A program made the position numbers and the translations under genes. A DNA stretch of 64,000 nt from G963662675 sp963662675 (GTDB taxonomy: Bacteria > Bacteroidota > Bacteroidia > Bacteroidales > Prolixibacteraceae), in NCBI GenBank assembly GCA_963662675.2, contig CAXXHP010000002.1, forward strand, positions 496,001 to 560,000, in the 5' to 3' direction. Below, in pieces: positions 10,001 to 17,755 of the stretch. The notes beneath the pieces were generated by a model. It saw nothing but the letters and a program-made list of their open reading frames with translations, was not told where the DNA came from and ran no database searches. Every line of letters begins with the position of its first letter. Positions within the stretch are counted from its first letter, which is position 1.

Positions 10001-10697
10001 TGCATTTAGTGATGAAAATATTCCTTATGTGACTGAAAGTTTTGTTGAAACAATCAAGCGTCAGAATATGGGCGACGATGGTGTTCTTCGTCCTGAGTAT
10101 TCATTAATGACCGGTTTTATAGGAACTGCATGGATCAGTAAAGCTTTATCTGACCAAGGATATAGTGATCTGGCCTATAAACTTATTCAAAATAATCAAT
10201 ACCCATCTTGGTTATATGCTATTGATCAAGGAGCAACTTCAATTTGGGAACGCTTAAACGGTTATACAGTTGAAGATGGATTTGGAGGTAATAATGGCAT
10301 GAACTCTTTTAACCATTATTCATTTGGTGCTGTTGGTCAATGGATGATGGCTTATTCTCTTGGTATCCAAAGGGACGAACCTGGATTTAAGAAGTTTATT
10401 CTTCAACCCGAGCCAGACCCAACTGGGGAAATGACCCATGCTGAGGGATATTACGATTCTATGTATGGAAGAATCAGCAGTTCTTGGGAGAATAGTGATG
10501 GAACTGTTACTTATAATATGACTGTTCCTGCGAATACAACTGCCACTCTTTATCTAACGAGTTCATCTGCTGATGGTGTTACTGAAGGTGGTGTTGCTGC
10601 TTCCGGTGCTGAGGGAGTGACCTTCGTTAAGTATGAAGATGGTAAGGCTGTGTACGAAATACAGTCTGGGAACTATGAATTTGAAGCCCAGTTGTAA
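7074..10697 (+). CDS. GH78 alpha-L-rhamnosidase, lipoprotein
   Basis: A 1207-residue exported alpha-L-rhamnosidase. The signal peptide ends in a lipobox (MVSC, Cys23). The N-terminal beta-domain (about 30-150) is of the Ig/FN3 type found in Bac_rhamnosid proteins. The catalytic (alpha/alpha)6 domain shows DCPQRNERMGWSGD, with the likely general acid Glu768, and SIWERLNG, with the likely base Glu1059; a C-terminal beta-sandwich follows. It is longer than most GH78 enzymes because about 240 extra residues (roughly 155-395) are inserted before the rhamnose-binding/N-domain, including a glycine-rich loop (MGGFGGRGGSSG). That insert resembles a concanavalin-like sandwich. The gene is second in the pair with GH106 and is followed by a strong terminator. 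An inverting mechanism is known for the family. Confidence 0.93.
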   Translation: MITKLKSIGFLAIILSLLFMVSCSQTKDSLLVNNLMVEYTENPLGIDVETPRFGWQLNAPEGVRGYYQTAYQIVVKDPAGNIVWDSQKITSGDALAIGYQGSPLQATTKYDWTVTVWDSSDTPFSTTSWFETGLMNPSITAWDGAQWIGGSDDDLVFFSDYQLIFGLKYSIELEEGSDKASFVYGANDLRLMDKYKNIFQVESEKDESYIKLQLDISDVDGSSTGTAKLNVFRAGYAPEDNPEVPLKSFEVKTSVINNQNKYNSHEIDFQSAFGNISITLDGDASFFVQEPVAETDMGGFGGRGGSSGASVNLNPVGSGGNVIPFGMICDMGFAAEAGQKAKFTNVEVYNNRAPNNTLFKEDLSSNYTGIYKDVTIEDGAYVIDGGTDGTFIVTNPSKNSTPMIRTEFDAEGKNIADARLYVTARGIYEVFINGERVGNDYYNPGQTQYNKSHFYQTYDVTDLIDENENAIGAMMSEGWWSGLLSFGSIWNHFGDRQSLLAKLVITYKDGSEKTIVSNNSDWKYFNEGPIKYSSLDLGEIYDATSEALIEGWSSVGYNDSAWKDAVEVKLEGTAYLDPEVARDGSVTPFGYDDMMLIGQIGNNAGVYETLTAQSVEEVRDGVYVYNMGQNFVGVPKIIFKNANAGDKIVLRFAEMLYPDMDEYGDNFGMIMTENYRAALCQDIYIAKDGAQVFQPKFTSRGYQYIEITGIDEPLPLDAVQGVAISSVLELTADYNTSNESVNQLWSNLTWSNVDNFLTIPTDCPQRNERMGWSGDINVFARTATYVSNSNQFLRRHMFAMRDVQRADGRFTDVAPIGGGFGGVLWGSAGITVPWETYLQYNDIELLREHYDAMKAYIDYLYTTINPETGVTSDGALGDWLGPQNNALGTPYLTTAYHIFDLDIMTKVAKLLGKVDDASEFQKMYDERKDFFNSTFVNENHKTMGIVGGGGFGAPQQAAELKLADTQTSYAVGLALGAFSDENIPYVTESFVETIKRQNMGDDGVLRPEYSLMTGFIGTAWISKALSDQGYSDLAYKLIQNNQYPSWLYAIDQGATSIWERLNGYTVEDGFGGNNGMNSFNHYSFGAVGQWMMAYSLGIQRDEPGFKKFILQPEPDPTGEMTHAEGYYDSMYGRISSSWENSDGTVTYNMTVPANTTATLYLTSSSADGVTEGGVAASGAEGVTFVKYEDGKAVYEIQSGNYEFEAQL

Positions 10698-10771
10698 AAG
10701 AGGTATTTTTTAAAACTGCATATTCATCTTGGGAATAAAGACAATCTTATAACCCGAAGTAAATAATTCTT

Positions 10772-10813
10772 AGAGGGAAGGAAATCGGATACATCCGAAT
10801 TCCTTCCCTCTTT
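10772..10813 (+). terminator. Rho-independent terminator after the rhamnosidase pair
   Basis: A 19-bp stem with a single mismatch and a 2-nt loop (arms 10772-10790 and 10793-10811) is followed by TTT. The arms begin AGAGGGAAGGAA and end TTCCTTCCCTCT. It lies 74 bp after the GH78 stop and separates the rhamnosidases from the arabinose locus. Confidence 0.88.
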
Positions 10814-11085
10814 ATGTTTCACGGAAATGCTATGTTGTTTTGTAATAGTTTGTGTGCTAATAATATCTTAGGGAAAAAGAATTTGATTGATGTAAATATG
10901 TAACTTGCAGATATGTTTCTCATTGAACTTGGCATACCTTTTAACGCAGCATTAACGACAGTCATATTGTTCAAATTATCTCTTAATGTGTAGTTCTAAA
11001 TATACACTCATGGAAATAACTCCTGGCATCAGATATGTGATATTTTAAGAAAAGATTTTGAAAAACGATAGCAACAATTATTAAA
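10814..11085. other. Intergenic stretch upstream of araR
   Basis: About 270 bp of AT-rich DNA between the GH78 terminator and the araR control region. I saw no gene, RNA or repeat in it. Confidence 0.5.
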
Positions 11086-11098
11086 AGTAAAAAATACT
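11086..11098. promoter_or_regulatory. AraR operator, autoregulatory site
   Basis: The palindrome AGTAAAAAATACT (AGTA-N5-TACT) sits 46 bp before the araR start and immediately upstream of its -7 box. It is identical to two of the three copies ahead of araT, so the regulator very likely represses its own gene. Confidence 0.75.
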
Positions 11099-11101
11099 TT
11101 T

Positions 11102-11109
11102 TATATTTG
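11102..11109 (+). promoter_or_regulatory. Bacteroidota -7 box for araR
   Basis: TATATTTG matches TAnnTTTG exactly and lies 35 bp upstream of the araR ATG. No good -33 TTTG lies 19-21 bp further up; that position is close to the operator at 11086-11098, which fits a promoter blocked when the regulator binds. Confidence 0.55.
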
Positions 11110-11144
11110 AACCTAATTTTGAATTAATTTAGCTGGAAAATTCC

Positions 11145-11834
11145 ATGAGCAATAATACGTATGACATACATGAAAAACACTATTTAGCAGTCGATTGCGT
11201 AATATTTGGATATGAAAAAGAAGAGTTAAAAGTCTTATTGTATCCCCGAGGATTTGAGCCCTATTTGGGGCAATGGTCTCTGCTAGGTGGATTTGTTCGT
11301 CCAGATGAAACATTAGGTGATTCCGCTAGGCGTGTGCTTTATAATACAACTGGACTTCAGGGGATTTATCAAGAGCAGGTTCATTCTTTTTCCAAGTTGG
11401 ATCGAGATCCGGCAGAGCGGGTTATTAGTGTTACCTATTACTCATTAATCAGAGTTAACGATGAAGACTCTAGCCTCATAAATAAACATAGTGCGCAATG
11501 GTGGTCAGTTTCAAGATTACCAAAGCTAATGTTTGACCACAAAGAAATGATCGAACATTCATTGTTGAGATTGCAGGAAAAGGCAAGTATGAATTTGATT
11601 GGGGAAGAGCTTCTTGGAGACTTGTTTACATTGACTAATCTGAGGAAATTATATGAGGCAATTTTTCAGAGAGAAATAGACACTGGGAATTTCAGAAAGA
11701 AGATTCTTTCTCTTAATGTGTTGCATAACACTGGGATAAAAGATAAGTCGGAATCAAAAAAAGGTGCATATTTGTACAATTACGAAAAAGGAACAAATAC
11801 AGAAATGAATTTAGGGTTAAGATTTAAGAGGTGA
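11145..11834 (+). CDS. araR: Nudix-family transcriptional regulator of arabinose use (AraR/NrtR type)
   Basis: A 229-residue regulator with an N-terminal Nudix-fold effector domain (about 10-145) and a C-terminal winged-helix DNA-binding domain (about 155-225). The Nudix box at residues 48-71 is degenerate: the usual REUxEExGU reads RVLYNTTGL, so the catalytic glutamates are gone and the domain should sense rather than hydrolyse. The Bacteroides AraR of this family is known to release its operators when it binds L-arabinose. This gene heads the arabinose locus and is flanked on both sides by matching palindromes, so repression of araTBDA and of itself is the natural reading. The symbol rests on family and context. 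Confidence 0.88.
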   Translation: MSNNTYDIHEKHYLAVDCVIFGYEKEELKVLLYPRGFEPYLGQWSLLGGFVRPDETLGDSARRVLYNTTGLQGIYQEQVHSFSKLDRDPAERVISVTYYSLIRVNDEDSSLINKHSAQWWSVSRLPKLMFDHKEMIEHSLLRLQEKASMNLIGEELLGDLFTLTNLRKLYEAIFQREIDTGNFRKKILSLNVLHNTGIKDKSESKKGAYLYNYEKGTNTEMNLGLRFKR

Positions 11835-11873
11835 TTCAGTACTGGAAAATTTCCCTTTTTTTGACCCAATAAG

Positions 11874-11886
11874 AGTAAAAAATACT
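11874..11886. promoter_or_regulatory. AraR operator 1 upstream of araT
   Basis: AGTAAAAAATACT, an exact copy of the site before araR. TTTG at 11860-11863 precedes it. Confidence 0.75.
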
Positions 11887-11961
11887 ATTAATTATGAGAG
11901 TAAAATAGATCAGGTTAAGACTAATGGAATCTATTTTATTTCTTTTTTTTGACCCAATAAG

Positions 11962-11974
11962 AGTAAAAAGTACT
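11962..11974. promoter_or_regulatory. AraR operator 2 upstream of araT
   Basis: AGTAAAAAGTACT keeps both half-sites of the palindrome with one change in the spacer. Confidence 0.75.
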
Positions 11975-12033
11975 ATTTATCATAGTAGCTGTGATTAAAG
12001 AAGTATCCGTTTTGTTTTTTTTAACCTAATAAA

Positions 12034-12046
12034 AGTAAAAAATACT
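12034..12046. promoter_or_regulatory. AraR operator 3 upstream of araT
   Basis: AGTAAAAAATACT, ending 20 bp before the araT ATG. From this position bound repressor could also block transcripts started at upstream promoters. Confidence 0.75.
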
Positions 12047-12066
12047 AATAATAAACTTAACTGAAT

Positions 12067-13785
12067 ATGGGAACACTTGATTGGATTGTGATAGCAATTT
12101 TTGCCATGGCGCTTATTGGCATAGTTATATGGGTTTTTAAGCAGAAAGAAGAAACTTCTGGTGATTATTTCTTAGCTGGAAGAGATGCATCATGGATTGC
12201 TATTGGAGCTTCAATTTTCGCATCGAACATAGGTTCCGAGCATTTAATTGGACTAGCAGGTGCGGGAGCATCAAGTGGTATGGCGATGGCTCACTGGGAA
12301 ATCCAAGGGTGGATGATTTTGATTCTAGGATGGGTATTTGTTCCCTTTTATTCCAGAAGTATGGTTTCTACGATGCCTGAGTTTCTTGAAAAGCGGTACA
12401 ATAAAGAATCAAGATCGATTCTTTCCATTATTTCACTTGTCAGTTATGTCCTTACAAAGGTTGCTGTAACTGTATATGCAGGTGGACTGGTTTTTAAAGA
12501 AGTATTTGGCATCGAAACCATGTGGGGAATTGATTTCTTTTGGATTTCAGCCATCGGTTTAGTTTTGCTAACAGCTATATATACTGTTATTGGGGGCATG
12601 AAATCGGTTCTTTATACCTCAATTTTACAAACGCCAATATTATTAATTGGATCATTAGTTATTGTTGTTTTAGGCTTGAGGGCAGTTGGCGGTTGGGATG
12701 AGATGCTGAGGATCACTAGTGCTGTGCCTGTTAATGAGTATGGAGATTCGATGACCAATTTAATTCGAAGTAATCGTGATGCTGATTATCCATGGCTTGG
12801 TGTATTTATTGGATCCGCAGTAATTGGGTTCTGGTATTGGTGTACAGATCAGTTTATTGTACAACGGGTACTGTCTGGTAAAAATGAAAGAGAAGCCCGT
12901 AGGGGAACCATATTTGGTGCATACCTAAAGTTGACTCCTGTATTTCTATTTATGATTCCTGGTATGATTGCTTTTGCAATGGCTCAAAAAGGAGTTGTTA
13001 TAAATGGAGAGGTGTTTACTTTATCATCTTCTGATGCTGCATTCCCAACATTGGTTGCCAAGTTGTTACCTGCGGGGTTAAAGGGGTTAGTAGTGTGTGG
13101 AATTTTAGCAGCATTGATGAGTTCTCTTGCTTCATTATTCAATTCATCTGCTATGCTTTTTACCATTGACTTTTACCAAAAATTTAGACCCGAGGCTAGT
13201 GAAAAGAAATTGCTACATGTGGGGCGTATTGCAACTGTAGTTGTCGTTGTACTCGGTATTCTCTGGATACCGATTATGAGAAGTATTGGAAGTGTATTAT
13301 ATAATTATTTACAAGATGTCCAATCAATTTTATCGCCGGGTATTGCTGCTGCATTCTTATTGGGAATCCTTTCTTCTAAACCAACACCTAAAGGTGGAAT
13401 GTGGGGTATGCTTTCAGGTTTCTTTGTTGGAGCCCTTAGGTTAGGAGCACAAGTACTTTATTCAACGAAGGCATCAAATGCTGGATTTGCAGATGTGAAA
13501 ATGTGGGCAGCAGAAAAAGGGGTAGATAATATCTATTACAACCTGTTTTATGACACTAACTGGCTATTCTTCAGTGGAGGTATGTTGGTCTTCTGTATGA
13601 TGGTAATTGTGGTCGTTAGTACTTTTACTAAAGCTGCTCCCGCTGCTCAAATTCAAGGTTTAACTTTTTCATCAGCAACTGCAGCTCAAAAAGCTGAAAC
13701 AAGAGCAAGTTGGACAAAATGGGATGTTATACACTCAGTTATTATTGTAGGGCTAACTGTAGCCTTCTACATTTATTTCTGGTAA
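12067..13785 (+). CDS. araT: Sodium:solute (SSS) symporter, probable L-arabinose transporter
   Basis: A 572-residue inner-membrane sugar symporter of the SSS/SLC5 family, with about 14 hydrophobic segments. Typical features are the N-terminal DYFLAGRDASWIAIGAS motif, the sodium-site region FASNIGSEHLIGLAGAG, and FWYWCTDQFIVQRVL in the middle. It is the first gene after three operator copies and directly precedes araB, araD and araA, so L-arabinose is the expected substrate. The family as a whole also includes galactose, glucose and inositol symporters, and the substrate assignment rests only on context. Translation starts at ATG 12067; there is no strong Shine-Dalgarno, as is usual in this phylum. 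Confidence 0.88.
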   Translation: MGTLDWIVIAIFAMALIGIVIWVFKQKEETSGDYFLAGRDASWIAIGASIFASNIGSEHLIGLAGAGASSGMAMAHWEIQGWMILILGWVFVPFYSRSMVSTMPEFLEKRYNKESRSILSIISLVSYVLTKVAVTVYAGGLVFKEVFGIETMWGIDFFWISAIGLVLLTAIYTVIGGMKSVLYTSILQTPILLIGSLVIVVLGLRAVGGWDEMLRITSAVPVNEYGDSMTNLIRSNRDADYPWLGVFIGSAVIGFWYWCTDQFIVQRVLSGKNEREARRGTIFGAYLKLTPVFLFMIPGMIAFAMAQKGVVINGEVFTLSSSDAAFPTLVAKLLPAGLKGLVVCGILAALMSSLASLFNSSAMLFTIDFYQKFRPEASEKKLLHVGRIATVVVVVLGILWIPIMRSIGSVLYNYLQDVQSILSPGIAAAFLLGILSSKPTPKGGMWGMLSGFFVGALRLGAQVLYSTKASNAGFADVKMWAAEKGVDNIYYNLFYDTNWLFFSGGMLVFCMMVIVVVSTFTKAAPAAQIQGLTFSSATAAQKAETRASWTKWDVIHSVIIVGLTVAFYIYFW

Positions 13786-13824
13786 AAATATAGAAAGTAA
13801 AAAACTGATAAAATTTAAGATAAT

Positions 13825-15498
13825 ATGTCGAATTACGTAATAGGGATAGATTATGGAAGTGATTCTGTTCGGGCATTAATTGTAGATGCTTCTAATGGAA
13901 ATGAAATTGCGAGTGATGTTTTTTATTATCCTCGTTGGAAAAGTGGGAAGTATTGCGATCCAAACTTAAATCGATTTCGTCAACACCCTCTTGATTATGT
14001 TGAGGGGTTAGAGGCAACAATCAAAAATGCTCTTTCAAAATCACCCAGTTCTGTTGCAAAAAACATTGTGAGTATTTCAATTGATACGACAGGCTCAACG
14101 CCTGTTGCAGTAGATGTGAATGGCGTTCCTCTTGCATTAACTGCTGGCTTTGAAGAAAATCCTAACGCAATGTTTGTTCTTTGGAAAGACCATACAGCTA
14201 CTCAGGAAGCTGATGAAATAAACAAGCTCTCAAAATCATGGAGTGGAACTGATTATACAAAATACGAAGGGGGAGTATACTCCTCAGAATGGTTTTGGGC
14301 CAAGGCTTTACATGTGCTGCGAGAAGACGAAAAAGTAAGAAAAGCGGCCTTTTCCTGGGTAGAACATTGCGATTGGATACCTGCACTATTAACAGGGAAT
14401 ACAAATCCACTTTCTATAAAACGTAGCCGTTGTGCTGCGGGTCATAAAGCAATGTGGCATCCCGATTTTGATGGCTTACCTCCTGAAGATTTTTTAATAA
14501 AGCTAGATCCAATACTAGCAGGATTGAGAGAGCGTCTATTTAATGAAACATACACCTGTGAAGTAAAAGCAGGTAATCTAAATTCAGAATGGGCAGAAAA
14601 ACTAGGATTAAGTGAGTCTGTAGTTGTTGGGATAGGCGCCTTTGATGCTCATTTAGGCGCTATAGGCGGCGAGATTAAGCCCTATTATTTGAGTAAAGTT
14701 ATGGGTACATCAACTTGTGATATGTTGGTTGCACCAATGGAGGAGATTGGTGATAAGCTGGTAAATGGTATCTGTGGCCAAGTAGATGGCTCAATAATTC
14801 CGGGCATGCTTGGTCTGGAAGCGGGTCAATCTGCCTTTGGCGATATTTATGCATGGTTTCGTGACTTATTAATGTGGCCTTTAGAAGAGTTACTGGGAGG
14901 CTCAACGATAATTGATGATGCCACTAAAGAGAAGCTGATTCAAGAAATTGGCGACCGGATAATTCCTCAATTATCTAAAGAAGCTGAACGAATTCCAATT
15001 AGCGAATCAGGAATTGTTGCCCTGGACTGGATGAATGGAAGGCGTACTCCCGATGCAAATCAGTTGCTTAAAGGAGCCATCTTTGGGTTAAACCTTGGAT
15101 CTGATGCACCACAAATTTTTAAGGCATTGGTTGAAGCGACAGCTTTTGGGGCAAAGAAGATTGTTGACAGATTTATTGACGAGGGTGTCCGTATCGACGG
15201 AGTCATTGCCTTAGGTGGTGTTGCAAAAAAATCTCCTTTCGTCATGCAAGTTGTTGCCGATGTGTTGAATATGAATATTCTGGTTGCTAAAAGCGAGCAG
15301 ACTTGTGCCTTAGGATCTGCTATGGCTGCTGCAACTGTTGCCGGACTATATCCAACGGTACTAGATGCTCAAAAAGCAATGGGAAGTGGTTATGAGATGG
15401 AGTATAAACCCAATAAAGAGAATGCCGAAATCTATGCAAAATTATATCAGAGGTATTCTGATGCAGGTGATTTTGTAGAAGAATTTTCAAAAAAATAG
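13825..15498 (+). CDS. araB: L-ribulokinase
   Basis: A 557-residue FGGY-family kinase that phosphorylates L-ribulose at C5 with ATP in the cytoplasm. The N-terminal actin-like fold starts with IGIDYGSDSVRALIVD (phosphate-1 loop). Further ribulokinase landmarks are ISIDTTGSTPVAVD, SRCAAGHKAMWHP, the kinase-conserved GAFDAHLGAIGG and, near the C-terminus, DGVIALGGVAKKSPFVMQVV (adenosine site). The length fits AraB (about 560). It lies 39 bp after araT and 4 bp before araD. Together with AraA and AraD it completes the isomerase pathway from L-arabinose to D-xylulose-5-phosphate. Confidence 0.95.
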   Translation: MSNYVIGIDYGSDSVRALIVDASNGNEIASDVFYYPRWKSGKYCDPNLNRFRQHPLDYVEGLEATIKNALSKSPSSVAKNIVSISIDTTGSTPVAVDVNGVPLALTAGFEENPNAMFVLWKDHTATQEADEINKLSKSWSGTDYTKYEGGVYSSEWFWAKALHVLREDEKVRKAAFSWVEHCDWIPALLTGNTNPLSIKRSRCAAGHKAMWHPDFDGLPPEDFLIKLDPILAGLRERLFNETYTCEVKAGNLNSEWAEKLGLSESVVVGIGAFDAHLGAIGGEIKPYYLSKVMGTSTCDMLVAPMEEIGDKLVNGICGQVDGSIIPGMLGLEAGQSAFGDIYAWFRDLLMWPLEELLGGSTIIDDATKEKLIQEIGDRIIPQLSKEAERIPISESGIVALDWMNGRRTPDANQLLKGAIFGLNLGSDAPQIFKALVEATAFGAKKIVDRFIDEGVRIDGVIALGGVAKKSPFVMQVVADVLNMNILVAKSEQTCALGSAMAAATVAGLYPTVLDAQKAMGSGYEMEYKPNKENAEIYAKLYQRYSDAGDFVEEFSKK

Positions 15499-15502
15499 TG
15501 CT

Positions 15503-16210
15503 ATGGGAAAGTATGATCAGATAAAACAAATAGCATTTGAAGCCAACATGCAGTTACCAAAGCTAGAACTTGTCGTTTTTACTTTTGGAAATGTAAGTGT
15601 TGTTGACAGGACTTTGGGGGTTTTTGCCATAAAACCAAGTGGCGTTTCGTATGATCAATTGACTCCAAAAATGATGGTAATTGTTGACTTAGAAGGCAAA
15701 ACTATTGACGGTGATTTGAGACCTTCTTCCGATACGTTAACTCATGCTGTCTTATATAGAAATTATCCTTCAATTGGAGCAGTAGTGCATACTCACTCCA
15801 CTTTTGCTACAGCATGGGCTCAATCACAGCGAGATGTCCCAATTTTTGGAACAACTCATGCAGATCACTTAGCTTGTGATATTCCTTGTACGCCACCTTT
15901 AAAAGATGATAAAATTGAAGGAAATTATGAATACGAAACAGGAATTCAGATCGTGGAATGCCTTTCAGAAAAGAATCTAAATTATGAAGAAGTTGAAATG
16001 GTTCTGGTAGGTAATCATGGTCCATTCACTTGGGGGAAAACTGCAGAGAAGGCCGTTTATAATAGTGCCATTCTGGAAGAACTTTCAAAAATGGCTTTAT
16101 ATACGGAGCAAATAAGACCTGATTCACCTCGTTTAAAGGATTCTCTTATCAATAAGCATTACGACAGAAAACATGGTGCCGGTGCGTATTACGGACAAAC
16201 AAAAAAATGA
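15503..16210 (+). CDS. araD: L-ribulose-5-phosphate 4-epimerase
   Basis: A 235-residue class II aldolase-fold epimerase that interconverts L-ribulose-5-phosphate and D-xylulose-5-phosphate in the cytoplasm. The N-terminal substrate site is FTFGNVSVVDR. Zinc ligands are seen as SSD (Asp77), HTH (His96, His98) and NHG (His172). The C-terminal KHGAGAYYGQ holds the family's catalytic tyrosine. The length matches characterised AraD (about 231). It starts only 4 bp after araB and is followed by araA after 25 bp, a tight operon. Close alternatives in the family (L-fuculose-P aldolase, SgaE/UlaF) are less likely in this context. Confidence 0.95.
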   Translation: MGKYDQIKQIAFEANMQLPKLELVVFTFGNVSVVDRTLGVFAIKPSGVSYDQLTPKMMVIVDLEGKTIDGDLRPSSDTLTHAVLYRNYPSIGAVVHTHSTFATAWAQSQRDVPIFGTTHADHLACDIPCTPPLKDDKIEGNYEYETGIQIVECLSEKNLNYEEVEMVLVGNHGPFTWGKTAEKAVYNSAILEELSKMALYTEQIRPDSPRLKDSLINKHYDRKHGAGAYYGQTKK

Positions 16211-16235
16211 AAAATAATACTAAAAAATAATAGAA

Positions 16236-17732
16236 ATGATCAAATTAAATAAATTGGAAGTTTGGTTTATCACGGGTAGCCAACATTTGTACGGAGAGGA
16301 AACATTAAAGCAAGTAGCCTCAAATTCTTCGGAAATAGTTAAAGCATTTAATAAGTCTGCTAAAATACCTGTAAGTATAGTGTTTAAGCCGGTTGTTAAA
16401 ACACCCGATGAAATATTCAATCTTTTTCAGGAAGCAAATATCTCAAAGAGCTGTATTGGTATCATAACTTGGTGTCATACTTTCTCTCCTTCAAAAATGT
16501 GGATTAACGGAATCAAAATTCTGAAGAAACCTATTTTGCATCTGCATACTCAGTTTAATCAAAATCTGCCATGGGGCGAGATTGATATGGATTATATGAA
16601 TCTAAACCAATCAGCGCATGGTGATCGCGAACACGGGTTTATTATGACTCGAATGAATGTTAACCGTAAAGTCGTTGTGGGGCATTGGTCAGAAGAGGAT
16701 GTGCAGCAAAGAATTGATGTTTGGACAAGAGCAGCAGCGGCTTGGTATGACTTTCAATCTCTGAAGATTGCTCGTTTTGGCGACAATATGCGTGAAGTGG
16801 CAGTAACAGAGGGCGATAAGGTTGAGGCTCAGATTAAGTTTGGGATGTCTGTTAGTGGTTACGGTGTTGGTGATCTTCGAAAACTAGTTGATGAAGTTTC
16901 AAATAGTGAAATTGATACTCTAATGAAAGAGTATGAAGAAGAATATAAAATTTCAAAAGAAGGAACAGAAGGCGGAGAATTCTATCAAAATGTAAGGTAT
17001 CAGGCAAGGCTTGAAATTGCTATGAAGAGTTTTCTGGAAGAAGGCGGATTTGGTGCCTTTACAACAACCTTTGAAGATTTGCATGGTTTAGAACAACTAC
17101 CCGGATTAGCTTGTCAACGACTTATGGATGCAGGTTATGGATTTGGCGCTGAAGGAGACTGGAAACATTCAGCGATGGTTCGTGCCGTAAAAGTAATGGG
17201 GCAAGGCCTAAAAGGTGGAGCATCTTTTATGGAGGATTACACGTATGATCTTGATCCAGAGGGCATGACAGCCTTAGGCGCTCACATGCTTGAAGTATGT
17301 CCGAGCATTGCCGAAGGAAATGTAAAACTAGAGGTTCATCCTTTAGGTATTGGAGGTAAAGATGCACCTGCCAGACTTGTTTTTAATACACCTGAAGGAG
17401 ATGCTCTAAATACCAGTCTTATAGATATGGGCGATAGGTTCAGAATTATTGTCAATTCATTGAAATGTGTAAAATCACCCGAAATGCCTAACCTACCTGT
17501 CGCAAGTGCTTTGTGGATTCCTCAACCTGATTTAAAGACAAGTGCAGCAGCATGGATTCTAGCAGGAGGAGCCCACCATTCAGCTTTCAGTATGGCTATT
17601 GATGCTGAGTATATTGAGGATTTTGCAGAAATGGCCGGTGTTGAGTATGTCAATATTGGTAAAGACACTACTATAACAGGAATAAAGAATGAATTAAGAT
17701 GGAATGAGCTCTATTATAAATTAGGGAAATAG
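16236..17732 (+). CDS. araA: L-arabinose isomerase
   Basis: A 498-residue cytoplasmic isomerase that turns L-arabinose into L-ribulose, with a Mn-dependent active site. The family signatures are complete: VWFITGSQHLYGEETL at the N-terminus, LHLHTQFN and WGEIDMDYMNLNQSAHGDRE, then TTFEDLHGLEQLPGLACQR and FGAEGDWKHSAMVR, which hold the catalytic glutamates and a metal-binding histidine. GGAHHSAFS near the C-terminus gives the last metal-binding histidine region. The length agrees with E. coli AraA (500). It is the fourth gene of the ara operon, followed after 23 bp by the arabinofuranosidase. Confidence 0.97.
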   Translation: MIKLNKLEVWFITGSQHLYGEETLKQVASNSSEIVKAFNKSAKIPVSIVFKPVVKTPDEIFNLFQEANISKSCIGIITWCHTFSPSKMWINGIKILKKPILHLHTQFNQNLPWGEIDMDYMNLNQSAHGDREHGFIMTRMNVNRKVVVGHWSEEDVQQRIDVWTRAAAAWYDFQSLKIARFGDNMREVAVTEGDKVEAQIKFGMSVSGYGVGDLRKLVDEVSNSEIDTLMKEYEEEYKISKEGTEGGEFYQNVRYQARLEIAMKSFLEEGGFGAFTTTFEDLHGLEQLPGLACQRLMDAGYGFGAEGDWKHSAMVRAVKVMGQGLKGGASFMEDYTYDLDPEGMTALGAHMLEVCPSIAEGNVKLEVHPLGIGGKDAPARLVFNTPEGDALNTSLIDMGDRFRIIVNSLKCVKSPEMPNLPVASALWIPQPDLKTSAAAWILAGGAHHSAFSMAIDAEYIEDFAEMAGVEYVNIGKDTTITGIKNELRWNELYYKLGK

Positions 17733-17755
17733 CAACCCATAAATCAAACATACTC

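Larger units (their letters stand above)
11856..12048. repeat. Three tandem operator units between araR and araT
   Basis: Three related units of about 34 bp each consist of a T-run, then (G/A)ACC(C/T)AATAA, then the 13-bp palindrome and TAC-TA. The palindromes start at 11874, 11962 and 12034, so the spacings are 88 and 72 bp. In the first two units a TTTG lies 19 bp before TACTATT(A/T), resembling a weak -33/-7 pair with the operator between the boxes. The third has TTTA instead. This looks like a duplicated promoter-operator module. Confidence 0.8.

Noticed and set aside
11841..11848. CAGTACTG palindrome right after the araR stop
   Set aside because: Short, a single copy, and without the half-site spacing of the operators.
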